DNA of 64,000 nt, taken from positions 171,820 through 235,819 of the forward strand of contig NZ_JAUFPS010000012.1 in the NCBI RefSeq assembly GCF_030409315.1, given 5' to 3'. Position 1 is the first letter of the stretch; each line of letters begins with the position of its first letter. This stretch comes from Mucilaginibacter flavus. Lineage in GTDB: Bacteria; Bacteroidota; Bacteroidia; Sphingobacteriales; Sphingobacteriaceae. A model generated the notes under the pieces. The model worked only from the letters and a program-made list of their open reading frames with translations, did not search any database and had not been told where the DNA came from. Made by a program: the position numbers and the translations under genes. Positions 43,151 to 51,512 of the stretch are shown one piece after another.

Positions 43151-43184
43151 CAAAAGTAGAAAAATAAATGTAAAGTCTACATTT
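43151..43184 (-). promoter_or_regulatory. galT promoter with overlapping palindromic operator
   Basis: A -7 type TACTTTTG (43151-43158 on the minus strand) is followed upstream by a perfect 7-5-7 palindrome, AAATGTA-GACTT-TACATTT (43166-43184). The palindrome lies between the -7 and -33 positions, an arrangement expected for repression. No -33 TTTG is clear. Confidence 0.5.
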
Positions 43185-43279
43185 AAAATAAAAAAGTTAA
43201 AAAAATCTTTCACCCCAGTCGCAATTTTTAACGGGTATGTGGAATAGTATCCTGCATGGCATCTTCGTTGAATACAATC

Positions 43280-43747
43280 ATGAAGAAAAACCATATAATT
43301 ATTTTACCTATGCTAACCTTATTGTCTGTAGCGCATAAAGTTAAAAACCGCGCATTATTAACACCTCAGGAACTTATCATCATTCACCGGTTAAATGACA
43401 GTTTGGCTATCACCAACTTTTTAAGCAAAAGGGGGTATATGGTCAAAACACACCACGGTGAAACAAAATCAGGTACCTGGTATTTTCAGCCCAGAAAGGG
43501 CGGGCATATTGATTTTATGCTGATAAAAGCAATTTTGCCAAATGGCAGTCCCCAACTTATTTACCAGATGAGTGAGGAAGATAATTACAATGAGTTTAAG
43601 AATAATCTCATTTCCGCCGGGTTCAAATTATCAGGGATACAACTCATCGATACAAAATGCTTTTCGGTATTTAAAAAAGATGAAGACAGCTTCCTGGTTT
43701 TAAACACAGGTTTGAATGAGCCAGGTTTCGAAATCCTTATTCGTTAA
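43280..43747 (+). CDS. Hypothetical protein
   Basis: A 155-residue protein read from the ATG at 43280 (MKKNHIIILPMLTLLSVAHK), giving a possible signal or single membrane helix; an in-frame ATG 24 bases earlier is also open. The body has 'TWYFQPRKGGHIDFMLIKA' and 'IQLIDTKCFSVFKKDEDSFLVLN', beta-rich and of no family I recognise. It is convergent with the Ala/Lys-rich gene and shares a strong terminator. Confidence 0.55.
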   Translation: MKKNHIIILPMLTLLSVAHKVKNRALLTPQELIIIHRLNDSLAITNFLSKRGYMVKTHHGETKSGTWYFQPRKGGHIDFMLIKAILPNGSPQLIYQMSEEDNYNEFKNNLISAGFKLSGIQLIDTKCFSVFKKDEDSFLVLNTGLNEPGFEILIR

Positions 43748-43750
43748 AAC

Positions 43751-43787
43751 AAAAAAAGTGGCAGTTTTTGAGCTGCCACTTTTTTTG
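43751..43787. terminator. Bidirectional terminator
   Basis: AAAAAAAGTGGCAG pairs with CTGCCACTTTTTTT around an eight-base loop, between convergent genes. The A-run and T-run serve the two directions. Confidence 0.85.
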
Positions 43788-43806
43788 TAATCAATTACGG
43801 TTACGT

Positions 43807-44289
43807 TTATTTAGCTGCAACAGCTTTTTTCTTAACCGCGGTAGCGGCTTTAGCAGTTTTAGCAGCTACTGTTTTTTTAGTATCAGCAATAGCGTCTTTT
43901 GCTTTGGCGGTAATCTTTTTAGCTTCCGCATCGGCTTTAGTCTTAACATCGGCAGCCGATTTTTTCGCTACGGCGGTTTCATCCTTGGCTTTGGCAGTAA
44001 TTGTTTTGGCTTTTTCGGCGGCTTTGGTCTTTACCTCGGTGGCTTTTGCCTTTGCTTTATCAGCTGCGGCATCGGCCTTTTTAGTAACAGCGGCTTTGGC
44101 TGTAACAGCTTTTTTAGCTACAGTTTCTTTCTTAGCGGTAACTTTTTCTTTAATATCTTCAATTTTTTCTCCGGCAGCTTCTTTTACATCTTCGGCAGTC
44201 TCCTTGGTGCTATCCCAAAGTCCTTCTATAGTTTCTTTAACCTTTTCAAAAAAGCCCTTTTCTTCTGGTTTGGTTGCGTTAGTGCTCAT
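43807..44289 (-). CDS. Ala/Lys-rich low-complexity protein (histone H1- or LEA-like)
   Basis: A 160-residue protein. The first 55 residues are acidic and amphipathic ('EEKGFFEKVKETIEGLWDST', 'EDVKEAAGEKIEDIKEKV') and the rest is an Ala-Lys-Thr repeat region ('KKAVTAKAAVTKKADAAADK', 'TVAAKTAKAATAVKKKAVAA'). Such proteins are often annotated as histone H1-like DNA-binding proteins, but the 11-residue spacing of KxK/A blocks also suits LEA-like stress proteins. It is a cytoplasmic single gene with no catalytic motif. Confidence 0.75.
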   Translation of the reverse strand: MSTNATKPEEKGFFEKVKETIEGLWDSTKETAEDVKEAAGEKIEDIKEKVTAKKETVAKKAVTAKAAVTKKADAAADKAKAKATEVKTKAAEKAKTITAKAKDETAVAKKSAADVKTKADAEAKKITAKAKDAIADTKKTVAAKTAKAATAVKKKAVAAK

Positions 44290-44419
44290 GATATTTTATT
44301 TAATAGGTAAATGTTTTATTTTGTATGATAACCCATGTATTTAAACTTTGTTTTACAGTAGGTTAACAAATGCGCCCTTAATAAGCTGATACATTATTAA
44401 CTGTTTAAATTATAAACCG

Positions 44420-44427
44420 TATTTTTG
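44420..44427 (+). promoter_or_regulatory. -7 promoter element of the pseudouridine synthase gene
   Basis: TATTTTTG matches TAnnTTTG and lies 17 bases before the ATG. No clear -33 TTTG was found at the right distance. Confidence 0.35.
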
Positions 44428-44444
44428 CCGGCTATACACAAAAT

Positions 44445-45164
44445 ATGAAGTTTCCGAAATTTGCCGACCTGATATTGTTTGAGAATGATGATGTGATTGT
44501 AGTAAACAAGCCACCGTTTTTAAGCTCGCTTGATGAGCGCGAAGGCGGCGAGGTAAACTTATTACGCCTGGCAAAAGGATATTGGGATGATGCCCAGATA
44601 TGCCACCGTTTGGATAAGGAGACTTCGGGCGCGTTAATTATCGCCAAAAACCCCGAGGCCTACCGTTCGGTTTCTATGCAATTTGAGAAACGTAAGGTAA
44701 AAAAGGTGTACCATGCTGTAATAGATGGCACCCATACTTTTGATGGCTTACTGGTTGATTTACCCATACTAAATGTAGGCAAAGGCAACGTAACCATTAG
44801 CAGGCAGGACGGTAAACGCGCCGAAACCTGGTTTCAATCGTTAAAATATTTTAAGCATTATACATTGGTAGAGTGCAGGCCGGTAACCGGCCGTATGCAC
44901 CAGATCAGGATACACCTGGCAACCCAACGCGCATCTATCGCCGGCGACGATATGTACAAAGGCGAACCTGTTTTTTTATCGAAAATAAAAAGGAAATACC
45001 ATTTAGGTAAAGATCAGGAAGAACTTCCGATCATGAAAAGATTTGCATTGCATGCTTATGAGGTTACTTTTAAAATAAATCCCGAAACGGAAATAACCAT
45101 CCATGCGCCTTACCCTAAGGACTTTGAAACGCTTTTAAAACTCCTTGAGAAATTTGATAGTTAA
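44445..45164 (+). CDS. RluA-family RNA pseudouridine synthase
   Basis: A 239-residue RluA-type enzyme. The catalytic Asp is in 'ICHRLDKETSGALIIAKNPEA'. Other motifs are 'ILFENDDVIVVNKPPFLSSL', 'VYHAVIDGTHTF' and 'VECRPVTGRMHQIRIHLATQ'. No S4 domain precedes the catalytic domain. It isomerises uridine in rRNA or tRNA; the target site cannot be read from the sequence. Its 3' end forms a hairpin over the stop (45145-45184) that may end the transcript. Confidence 0.92.
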   Translation: MKFPKFADLILFENDDVIVVNKPPFLSSLDEREGGEVNLLRLAKGYWDDAQICHRLDKETSGALIIAKNPEAYRSVSMQFEKRKVKKVYHAVIDGTHTFDGLLVDLPILNVGKGNVTISRQDGKRAETWFQSLKYFKHYTLVECRPVTGRMHQIRIHLATQRASIAGDDMYKGEPVFLSKIKRKYHLGKDQEELPIMKRFALHAYEVTFKINPETEITIHAPYPKDFETLLKLLEKFDS

Positions 45165-45202
45165 ATAACCATCAAATTCTCAAGAAATTTTAAGGGGTCA
45201 TA

Positions 45203-45385
45203 CTATTTGTCTGTAATAGTGTCTCTTCTCAATGTAACCCTTGACCTATCAGTAATGGTATCCTTTTTTAAGGATGCAACACCATTAATGGTAGCCTTAG
45301 CAGCAGGTTTTACGCCGCTTTCTTTGGTACATGAAGAGTAACCGATGGCAACAACTGCCAGTAATAAAAGTGTAATCTTTTTCAT
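45203..45385 (-). CDS. Small lipoprotein
   Basis: A 60-residue protein read from the ATG at 45385 (MKKITLLLLAVVAIGYSSCT); a longer reading from 45445 would put 20 unrelated residues before the signal. The lipobox is YSSC. The mature 40 residues hold an internal repeat (KKDTITDRSRV and RRDTITDK). It is lineage-specific in appearance and of unknown function. The 239 bases upstream to the TPR sensor gene are A/T-rich and hold no other gene. Confidence 0.6.
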   Translation of the reverse strand: MKKITLLLLAVVAIGYSSCTKESGVKPAAKATINGVASLKKDTITDRSRVTLRRDTITDK

Positions 45386-45624
45386 AATAAAATTTAAGTT
45401 TACAAAGATAACTATTTTGAAATATTCCTTATAGGAATATTTCATTACACCCCTTTAACGGAATCGTATCTTTTTTGTTACGAAACTTTTAACATTATTT
45501 ATCATTATTTTAATATCGGCGTTAATATTTAAATTGAAAATATGTGGCGGTTATTTGATTAATTTCCTACTCCTATTTGGTTTATTCGTTAACAAATGTA
45601 ATTTTATGATAAATTGCCTGCACG

Positions 45625-47091
45625 TTGAAAATACTGCGACTTACCCCTATCTTATTGTTTATTTGCTTATTTAAAGCAACTTACGCCCAGGCCCATGTAA
45701 CCACGGATAGCCTTACTAATTACGTTTTGCTCCAGGATCAGGAAAAACGCGAAACAAAGGTGATTAAGTACATCAAAACTTTTTTTCAAAGTGCCCCCCT
45801 TCCGCAACTGGAAGCCAAGAAAGCTGCCATTGCCGATACCTTTACAAAATATAATTTAGAGCATAAAGAATCTATTATATACTTTATGGAGAGTATTTTT
45901 CAGCGAAGGCTCTCTAAACTACCAGAATCACAAAACGCGTTGGTAAAGGCAATTGATGAAGCGCATAAAGACAACGATCATCTTTTGCTTTTTGATTACT
46001 TTACACACCTTGCCTTTGTTCAAACCGATGAGGGCAACTCTATAGGCGCGGTATCAAGTTATGGGTGGGCAAAAAAAGAAGTTGAAAAATTGAACAACCC
46101 TTACTTAGAGGCTTTGTTAAATGTTAACATATCTGATATTTATTATAAAAGCGGCCTGTACAGTCAATCGTTATCTTACCTTGACCAGGCGCAGCGACTT
46201 ATTGATGATAACAAAATAGTAAGGCTAAATATACTAAGCTTAATTACCTATAATAAAGCAGAGAATTACTTCCGAACAAAAAACTATGATTCGCTAAAGT
46301 TATGCCATGAAAAGTTATTGGGACCTAAAAACCAAAGTTACAAGCTACACACCTATCAAAAACGCACGGGTTATTATTTAAGCCTGTTAAAACACGACTA
46401 TAAAGGTGCCATAGATGAAATTAACGCCCTGTTTAAGGATAAGCAATATGTTAAAAGCGAACTTGAAGAACAATTACTTGCCCGCGCATATCTTAGCGAC
46501 GGAGAGGTAGACTCGGCCAAAGTTTGGGTAGACAGGCAACTTGACCAGCAATCAAAAGTAAATCACCCCGAAATAAAATACCAGCTGTACGAAATGCTTG
46601 CCCAAATTGCCGAACATAAAAACGACGATAAGCTGGCAACCAACAATTACAAGATGGCTTTAGGGGAGTTAAAGCAAAATATTGCCAACCTATCGCAGGT
46701 GGGCGATAAATCATCGCAGATAAAAATAAATGAGGTGCAAAACCTTTATTACGTAAACTTGCTAAAATACCAGCGCGAGCGTTTATGGATGCTGTTTGCT
46801 ATAGCGCTTGCTGTTATAGCTGTTATTATTGTAGCTATTTTTTATCGTAGCAGCAGGCAAAAAAGACATTATGAACAGCTGTTGTTTGCTGCCAAAAAAC
46901 AAGAGCTGGCTACCATTAACTCGCACGAAGTACGCAACCACTTATCAAACATCCTGGGTCTGCTTGACCTTTCAAAGGATGTTGAAACCAAAGAAGAGTT
47001 ACTCAAAATACAACGTTTTTTACAGCATTCGGCCGAGGAGTTAGATAAAAACCTTAAGAACGTATCTGAAAAGTTAAGCGAAAAAGATTAA
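45625..47091 (+). CDS. TPR sensor protein with membrane helix and isolated HisKA domain
   Basis: A 488-residue protein starting at TTG (no in-frame ATG upstream). It has a signal peptide (LRLTPILLFICLFKATYAQA), TPR-like repeats over about residues 70-370 ('LEALLNVNISDIYYKSGLYSQSLSYLDQAQRLI'-type helices), one membrane helix (MLFAIALAVIAVIIVAIFYR) and a short cytoplasmic tail with an H-box, 'INSHEVRNHLSNILGLLDLS'. The protein stops after the HisKA helical hairpin, and there is no HATPase domain (no N, G1 or G2 boxes). It might be phosphorylated by, or sequester, another kinase (inference). Confidence 0.75.
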   Translation: MKILRLTPILLFICLFKATYAQAHVTTDSLTNYVLLQDQEKRETKVIKYIKTFFQSAPLPQLEAKKAAIADTFTKYNLEHKESIIYFMESIFQRRLSKLPESQNALVKAIDEAHKDNDHLLLFDYFTHLAFVQTDEGNSIGAVSSYGWAKKEVEKLNNPYLEALLNVNISDIYYKSGLYSQSLSYLDQAQRLIDDNKIVRLNILSLITYNKAENYFRTKNYDSLKLCHEKLLGPKNQSYKLHTYQKRTGYYLSLLKHDYKGAIDEINALFKDKQYVKSELEEQLLARAYLSDGEVDSAKVWVDRQLDQQSKVNHPEIKYQLYEMLAQIAEHKNDDKLATNNYKMALGELKQNIANLSQVGDKSSQIKINEVQNLYYVNLLKYQRERLWMLFAIALAVIAVIIVAIFYRSSRQKRHYEQLLFAAKKQELATINSHEVRNHLSNILGLLDLSKDVETKEELLKIQRFLQHSAEELDKNLKNVSEKLSEKD

Positions 47092-47393
47092 GGCTTTCAA
47101 ACCCAAATAATACTAAATTCGGGCTTATTTCCATACATAAAAGTCAGTATTTTGCATTTTTAGCAAAAACAAAGGCTCAACAACGCCTAAAAATATCATT
47201 TTACTAAATACACTGTTTATTCTGTTAATTATTACGCATTTGCCGCTAAAAGAAGCTGTTTGTTGAAAAAAATTATAAAAAAAACGCAAAATCATAGTGA
47301 TTTTTGTAAAATTAATTTAAATTCGCCTTATTAATTGGCGAGATTAATACAAAAACTATCATTTGAACCCCAACTTTAGTAATTAATTAAAAA
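47092..47393. other. Intergenic region upstream of glnII
   Basis: This A/T-rich stretch has no gene. It contains a small hairpin, TCGCC-TTATTAAT-TGGCGA (47323-47341), 50 bases before the glutamine synthetase ATG, which could influence its expression. No clear TAnnTTTG element was identified. Confidence 0.35.
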
Positions 47394-48404
47394 ATGGCAA
47401 CTAAACTCGAGTACATTTGGCTTGATGGCTACAAACCAACACAAAGCCTACGTAGCAAAACAAAAATTGTAAAAGAATTCAGCGGTAAAGTAGAAGATCT
47501 GGATAACTGGAGCTTTGACGGATCGTCAACTGAACAAGCACCAGGTGGTTCATCTGATTGTATTTTAAAACCAGTTTTTACATGCCCTGATCCACAGAGA
47601 AAAAGCGCTTACCTGGTAATGTGCGAAGTTTTAGATTCAAAAGGTCAGCCTCACGAATCAAATGGTCGTGCCCTTATCCAGGATGATGATAATGATTTTT
47701 GGTTTGGTTTTGAGCAGGAGTACTTTTTATGGGACCCTAAAACCAACAAACCACTTGGTTTCCCGGCTGGTGGCTACCCTGCCCCACAAGGCCCATACTA
47801 TTGCTCTGTAGGCGCAAACAATGCTTACGGCCGCGAAATTGTTGAAGAGCACTTAGACGTATGTTTAGAAGCAGGCTTAAACGTTGAAGGCATCAACGCC
47901 GAAGTAGCAGCAGGTCAGTGGGAATTCCAGATCTTCGCTAAAGGCGCTAAAGAAGCTGGTGACCAAATCTGGGTTGCACGTTATTTATTAGAAAGAATTG
48001 GCGAAAGCTATGGCGTATCAATCAACTGGCATTGTAAACCGCTTGGTCAATTAGACTGGAATGGTTCTGGTATGCACGCTAACTTCTCAAACACTTTATT
48101 ACGTACTGCAAACAGCGAAGAGAAATTTAAAGCAGTTTGCGAGGCTTTCCGTCCTGCAGTTGCTGAGTGTATCGCTGTATACGGTGCTGATAACGATCAA
48201 CGCTTAACCGGTAAACACGAAACAGCTTCAATCCATGATTTTAGCTACGGTGTATCAGATCGTGGTGCTTCTATCCGCATCCCTCTTTACGCTGTTGATC
48301 ATAACTGGAGTGGTTACTTAGAAGATCGTCGCCCTAACTCAGCTGCCGATCCATACAAAGTTGCCGCGGTTATCATCAAAACTGTTAAAACTGCTAAAGT
48401 TTAA
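47394..48404 (+). CDS. Glutamine synthetase, GlnII (eukaryotic-like) type
   Basis: A 336-residue enzyme. The beta-grasp N-terminus reads 'KLEYIWLDGYKPTQSLRSKT'. Signature segments are 'WSFDGSSTEQAPGGSSDCIL', 'FGFEQEYFLW', 'YYCSVGANNAYGREIVEEHL', 'GINAEVAAGQWEFQI', 'DWNGSGMHANFS' and 'DRGASIRIPLYAVDHNWSGYLEDRRPNSAADPY'. It makes glutamine from glutamate, ammonia and ATP. Its length and DGSST motif identify type II. Its codon use is unusually optimised, as in highly expressed genes. A second, unrelated-type synthetase-like gene lies 600 bases downstream. Confidence 0.95.
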   Translation: MATKLEYIWLDGYKPTQSLRSKTKIVKEFSGKVEDLDNWSFDGSSTEQAPGGSSDCILKPVFTCPDPQRKSAYLVMCEVLDSKGQPHESNGRALIQDDDNDFWFGFEQEYFLWDPKTNKPLGFPAGGYPAPQGPYYCSVGANNAYGREIVEEHLDVCLEAGLNVEGINAEVAAGQWEFQIFAKGAKEAGDQIWVARYLLERIGESYGVSINWHCKPLGQLDWNGSGMHANFSNTLLRTANSEEKFKAVCEAFRPAVAECIAVYGADNDQRLTGKHETASIHDFSYGVSDRGASIRIPLYAVDHNWSGYLEDRRPNSAADPYKVAAVIIKTVKTAKV

Positions 48405-48427
48405 TCCCCCGCATATAACTACTACTT

Positions 48428-48460
48428 TCCCCTGGTTTGCAAAAATCAGGGGATTTTTTT
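48428..48460 (+). terminator. glnII terminator
   Basis: The CCCCTG/CAGGGG stem with a 12-base loop is followed by seven T. It lies 24 bases after the stop. Confidence 0.8.
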
Positions 48461-48463
48461 GTG

Positions 48464-48880
48464 TTAAATTTTCCCGGCTGTATATGCCAGGTATTTGCCG
48501 CCTGGCACTTCAACAAAGTCGTTAAGCGGCCAGTTATATATATACATCCAGCAGCGGATACTTCCGTTATCGGTTTCTATACCTACCATACTTCTGAGGT
48601 ATTCGTGTGGCTGCGGTTCATCCGGGCCTAAGCCCTCATATTCATCAATAAACCCCAGTATACTTTCGGCATCGTCCATAAGGTAAATATTGCCATAGAT
48701 GTATTGATTAGCATTGATATCAATTACAGCACCGGGGTATTCGCCAATATCATAAAGCCGGCCTTTAATTTTTCCCTCACCTATCAGCTTACAGTGCTTT
48801 TGCAAATAAGCCGCGTAATTATTGCCGTTAATAAGCAAAGTTCCGTAAACAAATATATAAGAGCAGGTTACTTTCATCAT
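48464..48880 (-). CDS. Gamma-glutamylcyclotransferase-family (AIG2-like) protein
   Basis: A 138-residue protein read from the ATG at 48880 (MMKVTCSYIFVYGTLLINGN). The AIG2/GGCT fold start 'YIFVYGTLL' is the substrate-binding loop, followed by 'GKIKGRLYDIGEYPGAVID' and 'DEYEGLGPDEPQPHEYLRSM', whose Glu is the catalytic acid/base position. These enzymes release pyroglutamate from gamma-glutamyl compounds. Its place between two glutamine-synthetase-family genes, on the opposite strand, is suggestive only. Confidence 0.85.
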   Translation of the reverse strand: MMKVTCSYIFVYGTLLINGNNYAAYLQKHCKLIGEGKIKGRLYDIGEYPGAVIDINANQYIYGNIYLMDDAESILGFIDEYEGLGPDEPQPHEYLRSMVGIETDNGSIRCWMYIYNWPLNDFVEVPGGKYLAYTAGKI

Positions 48881-49005
48881 TAAAATTGCTTTAAACAAAG
48901 GTAGGGTCAAATTCGTATTAACACTTGTAAACTCAATGGGCATTTTTTTATGTTTACATCATTAATGGGTATCTTGCTAAACTGACCCCGCCTTATAATT
49001 ACACC

Positions 49006-50364
49006 ATGAACTACGAACAGATCAAAGCTTATATTGAAGAAAATAACATCCAGAAAATAAAGTTTGCCTTTGCCGATATCGACGGCGTACTGCGCGGCAA
49101 GGTTATCCACATTAAAAAATTTCTGGAAGGATTAAAAAGCGGTTACGGCTTTTGCGATGTTGTTTTTGGCTGGGATAGCAGCGATAATTGTTATGATAAC
49201 GTTAAGCTAACCGGTTGGCATACCGGCTACCCCGATAAGCTTTGCCGTGTTGATTTAAATACTTTACGCCACATCCCCTGGCAGGATAATATCCCCTTCT
49301 TTTTAGCCGATTACAGCGATCCAAACGGTACGGCCCTGCCCGCCTGCCCGCGCAGCCTGTTAAAAAAGATAGTTAAAGAGTGCGAAGATTTAGGTTACCA
49401 TGCCGAGTTTGCCCAGGAGTTTGAATGGTTCAATTTTAAGGAAACGCCGCAAAGCATCAACGATAAAGATTTTACCAATATTAATACCCTTACGCCAGGC
49501 ATGTTTGGCTACTCCATACTGCGCACATCACAAAACAGCGATTTTTATTACGATTTATTTAACCTGCTTACGCAGTTTAATATCCCGATAGAAGGATTGC
49601 ATACCGAGACAGGACCGGGTGTGTATGAAGCCGCCATTGCGCACGATGAAGTTTTGGCTGCCGCCGATAAAGCGGTATTATTTAAAACCGCTGTTAAGGA
49701 GATAGCCTATAAGCATGGCATTATGGCCTCTTTTATGGCCAAATGGAACGAGACATTGCCAGGCTGTAGTGGGCACATTCATCAAAGCTTATGGAGCAAG
49801 GATAAAACAGATAACCTGTTTTACAACGCCGATGATGTTAATAAAATGAGCGATTTGCATAAACATTACCTGGCCGGCCAGCTGTATTGTATGCCACATT
49901 TATTGCCAATGTACGCGCCAACCATTAATAGTTACAAACGCCTTGTTGAAGGCGCATGGGCACCCACAACTATCACATGGGGCATGGATAACCGCACAAC
50001 CGCTTTGCGCGTTATTAATACCACTCCTGGCTATACCCGCCTGGAAACCCGCATTCCCGGCTCAGATACCAACCCTTATCTGGCTATGGCGGCAGCACTG
50101 GCCAGCGGTTTATACGGCATAAAAAACAAACTCCCCTTAAACATAGCCCCCACCGTTGGCAACGGTTACCAGGATAAAAAGAACGGCGTACTGGCCAAAA
50201 ACTTGTTTGACGCGGCAACCGAAATGCAAAATTCGCCTATAGCCAAAGCTCTTTTTGGCGAAGGATTTGTTGAGCACTTTACCCAAACGCGCCTTTGGGA
50301 ACATCGCCAATACGCCAAACATGTTACCGACTGGGAATTGAAAAGGTATTTTGAGATTATATAG
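49006..50364 (+). CDS. Glutamine-synthetase-family ligase (GlnA-like, likely gamma-glutamyl ligase)
   Basis: A 452-residue GS-fold protein. The N-terminal beta-grasp is 'KIKFAFADIDGVLRGKVIHI'. Metal and substrate motifs are 'FAQEFEWFNF', 'IEGLHTETGPGVYEAAI', 'LPGCSGHIHQSLW', 'INSYKRLVEGAWAPTTITWGMDNRTTALRVI' and 'RLETRIPGSDTNPYLAMAAA'. The wording fits gamma-glutamylpolyamine or related ligases better than housekeeping glutamine synthetase, because the RGK/DGVLR start and the WGxxNR segment differ from GlnA. It heads a three-gene run (ligase, APH-like kinase, HAD phosphatase) with gaps of 56 and 54 bases. Substrate unknown. Confidence 0.85.
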   Translation: MNYEQIKAYIEENNIQKIKFAFADIDGVLRGKVIHIKKFLEGLKSGYGFCDVVFGWDSSDNCYDNVKLTGWHTGYPDKLCRVDLNTLRHIPWQDNIPFFLADYSDPNGTALPACPRSLLKKIVKECEDLGYHAEFAQEFEWFNFKETPQSINDKDFTNINTLTPGMFGYSILRTSQNSDFYYDLFNLLTQFNIPIEGLHTETGPGVYEAAIAHDEVLAAADKAVLFKTAVKEIAYKHGIMASFMAKWNETLPGCSGHIHQSLWSKDKTDNLFYNADDVNKMSDLHKHYLAGQLYCMPHLLPMYAPTINSYKRLVEGAWAPTTITWGMDNRTTALRVINTTPGYTRLETRIPGSDTNPYLAMAAALASGLYGIKNKLPLNIAPTVGNGYQDKKNGVLAKNLFDAATEMQNSPIAKALFGEGFVEHFTQTRLWEHRQYAKHVTDWELKRYFEII

Positions 50365-50420
50365 TTTTGCTTAATATTGCGCACATTTGCACCCGCAAAT
50401 TTTATAAACCAAATTTTGAA

Positions 50421-51458
50421 ATGGACTTTTCTTTAATTGTTAAAAAAGCATGGGAAGGTTATGACGCGTCTAAAACAATTAAACTTATTGAGGACATCAG
50501 CGCCATGGTATCAACCAACCATGTATATAGGATCACTTTTGATGACGATGATATCATTATAGCCAAACTTTCGTACTTCGGTAAATTTGAGCATTTTAAG
50601 GAAGATCACCGTATTATCCAAACCTTAGCCAATAACCTGCTTTATCCTTTTGAAAACCTGTTGGCTCGCTCGTTACTTAAAAACAACCGTGTTTACATAT
50701 ATCATTACAAGCATGGTAAAACCGATGCATGGGTTGTTTTTTATAATCCTACACGTATCTTAAACCGTTTGCCACGCAGGTTGGATGATAACCATATCAA
50801 AAAACTTGGGCAACAGGTTGGTAAATTTCATAAGGCTTGTTCCAGGGTAAAAAATGTACTGCCCAAATCATCAAAAACGCTTCGTACAGATATATCGTCT
50901 TTATTGCACCAGTTGGATACCAACGAAAAACAGTTTGGGACCGCCATGCAGGCCGATTTTTTGAAGTATCACTGCGATACGTTTATGAAAAACCGGTCGA
51001 AATATAATATGAGCTCATTTGAGATCATCCCGGTGTTTATAGATTGGAATATTGGCAATTTTTCGGTTACACCAAACCTTGAGTTGTATTCCCGCTGGGA
51101 TTATGACTGGTTCAGGATGAGCTATCGCGTGCTTGATTTTTACTTTTTTAGCCGTGTAGTATCTGATGTTGGTGATCGTACCGTTTTTAGCTACGTGATT
51201 AACACCATGATGGAAGACAGGTTTATCCTTTTCCTGAAAGAGTACCACAAAGTAAACCCGCTTACTGCCGATGAGATCAGGTTTATGAAAGAAGCTTACC
51301 GCTTTTTTATCCTGAATTATGTAATTAAGGATGGCAAGCACTTTTTTAGCGAACAATACGCCGAAAAGCTACAGGCCGAAGCCTTTAATGTTTACCTGCC
51401 ATCTGTCGACCGCGACTTTGATGCCGAAAAAATCATTGAAGCACTTAAATTAAAATAA
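50421..51458 (+). CDS. APH-family (aminoglycoside phosphotransferase-like) kinase
   Basis: A 345-residue protein read from the ATG at 50421; a TTG 54 bases earlier is also open. The kinase-like fold has an N-lobe strand 'HVYRITFDDDDIIIAKLSYF', with the ATP-anchoring Lys in AKL. The catalytic loop is replaced by 'VFIDWNIGNFSV', in which Asp and Asn are five apart as in HxDxxxxN but the His is absent. The metal motif is 'SRWDYDWFR'. It likely phosphorylates a small molecule. It lies between the GS-like ligase and the HAD gene on the same strand. Confidence 0.8.
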   Translation: MDFSLIVKKAWEGYDASKTIKLIEDISAMVSTNHVYRITFDDDDIIIAKLSYFGKFEHFKEDHRIIQTLANNLLYPFENLLARSLLKNNRVYIYHYKHGKTDAWVVFYNPTRILNRLPRRLDDNHIKKLGQQVGKFHKACSRVKNVLPKSSKTLRTDISSLLHQLDTNEKQFGTAMQADFLKYHCDTFMKNRSKYNMSSFEIIPVFIDWNIGNFSVTPNLELYSRWDYDWFRMSYRVLDFYFFSRVVSDVGDRTVFSYVINTMMEDRFILFLKEYHKVNPLTADEIRFMKEAYRFFILNYVIKDGKHFFSEQYAEKLQAEAFNVYLPSVDRDFDAEKIIEALKLK

Positions 51459-51512
51459 ACATTGGCTTAATATTTTCAGCATATTGCGGCTTGAACAGCA
51501 TAATCCATTACT

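Noticed and set aside
43768..44344. Long plus-strand reading frames opposite the Ala/Lys-rich gene
   Set aside because: They are mirror effects of the repetitive GCT/AAG codons; their translations are Ser/Phe- or Ala/Phe-rich low complexity with no family.
47394..50364. The two glutamine-synthetase-family genes as a tandem duplication
   Set aside because: They are different types (336 and 452 residues, different N-terminal motifs) and are separated by an oppositely oriented gene.
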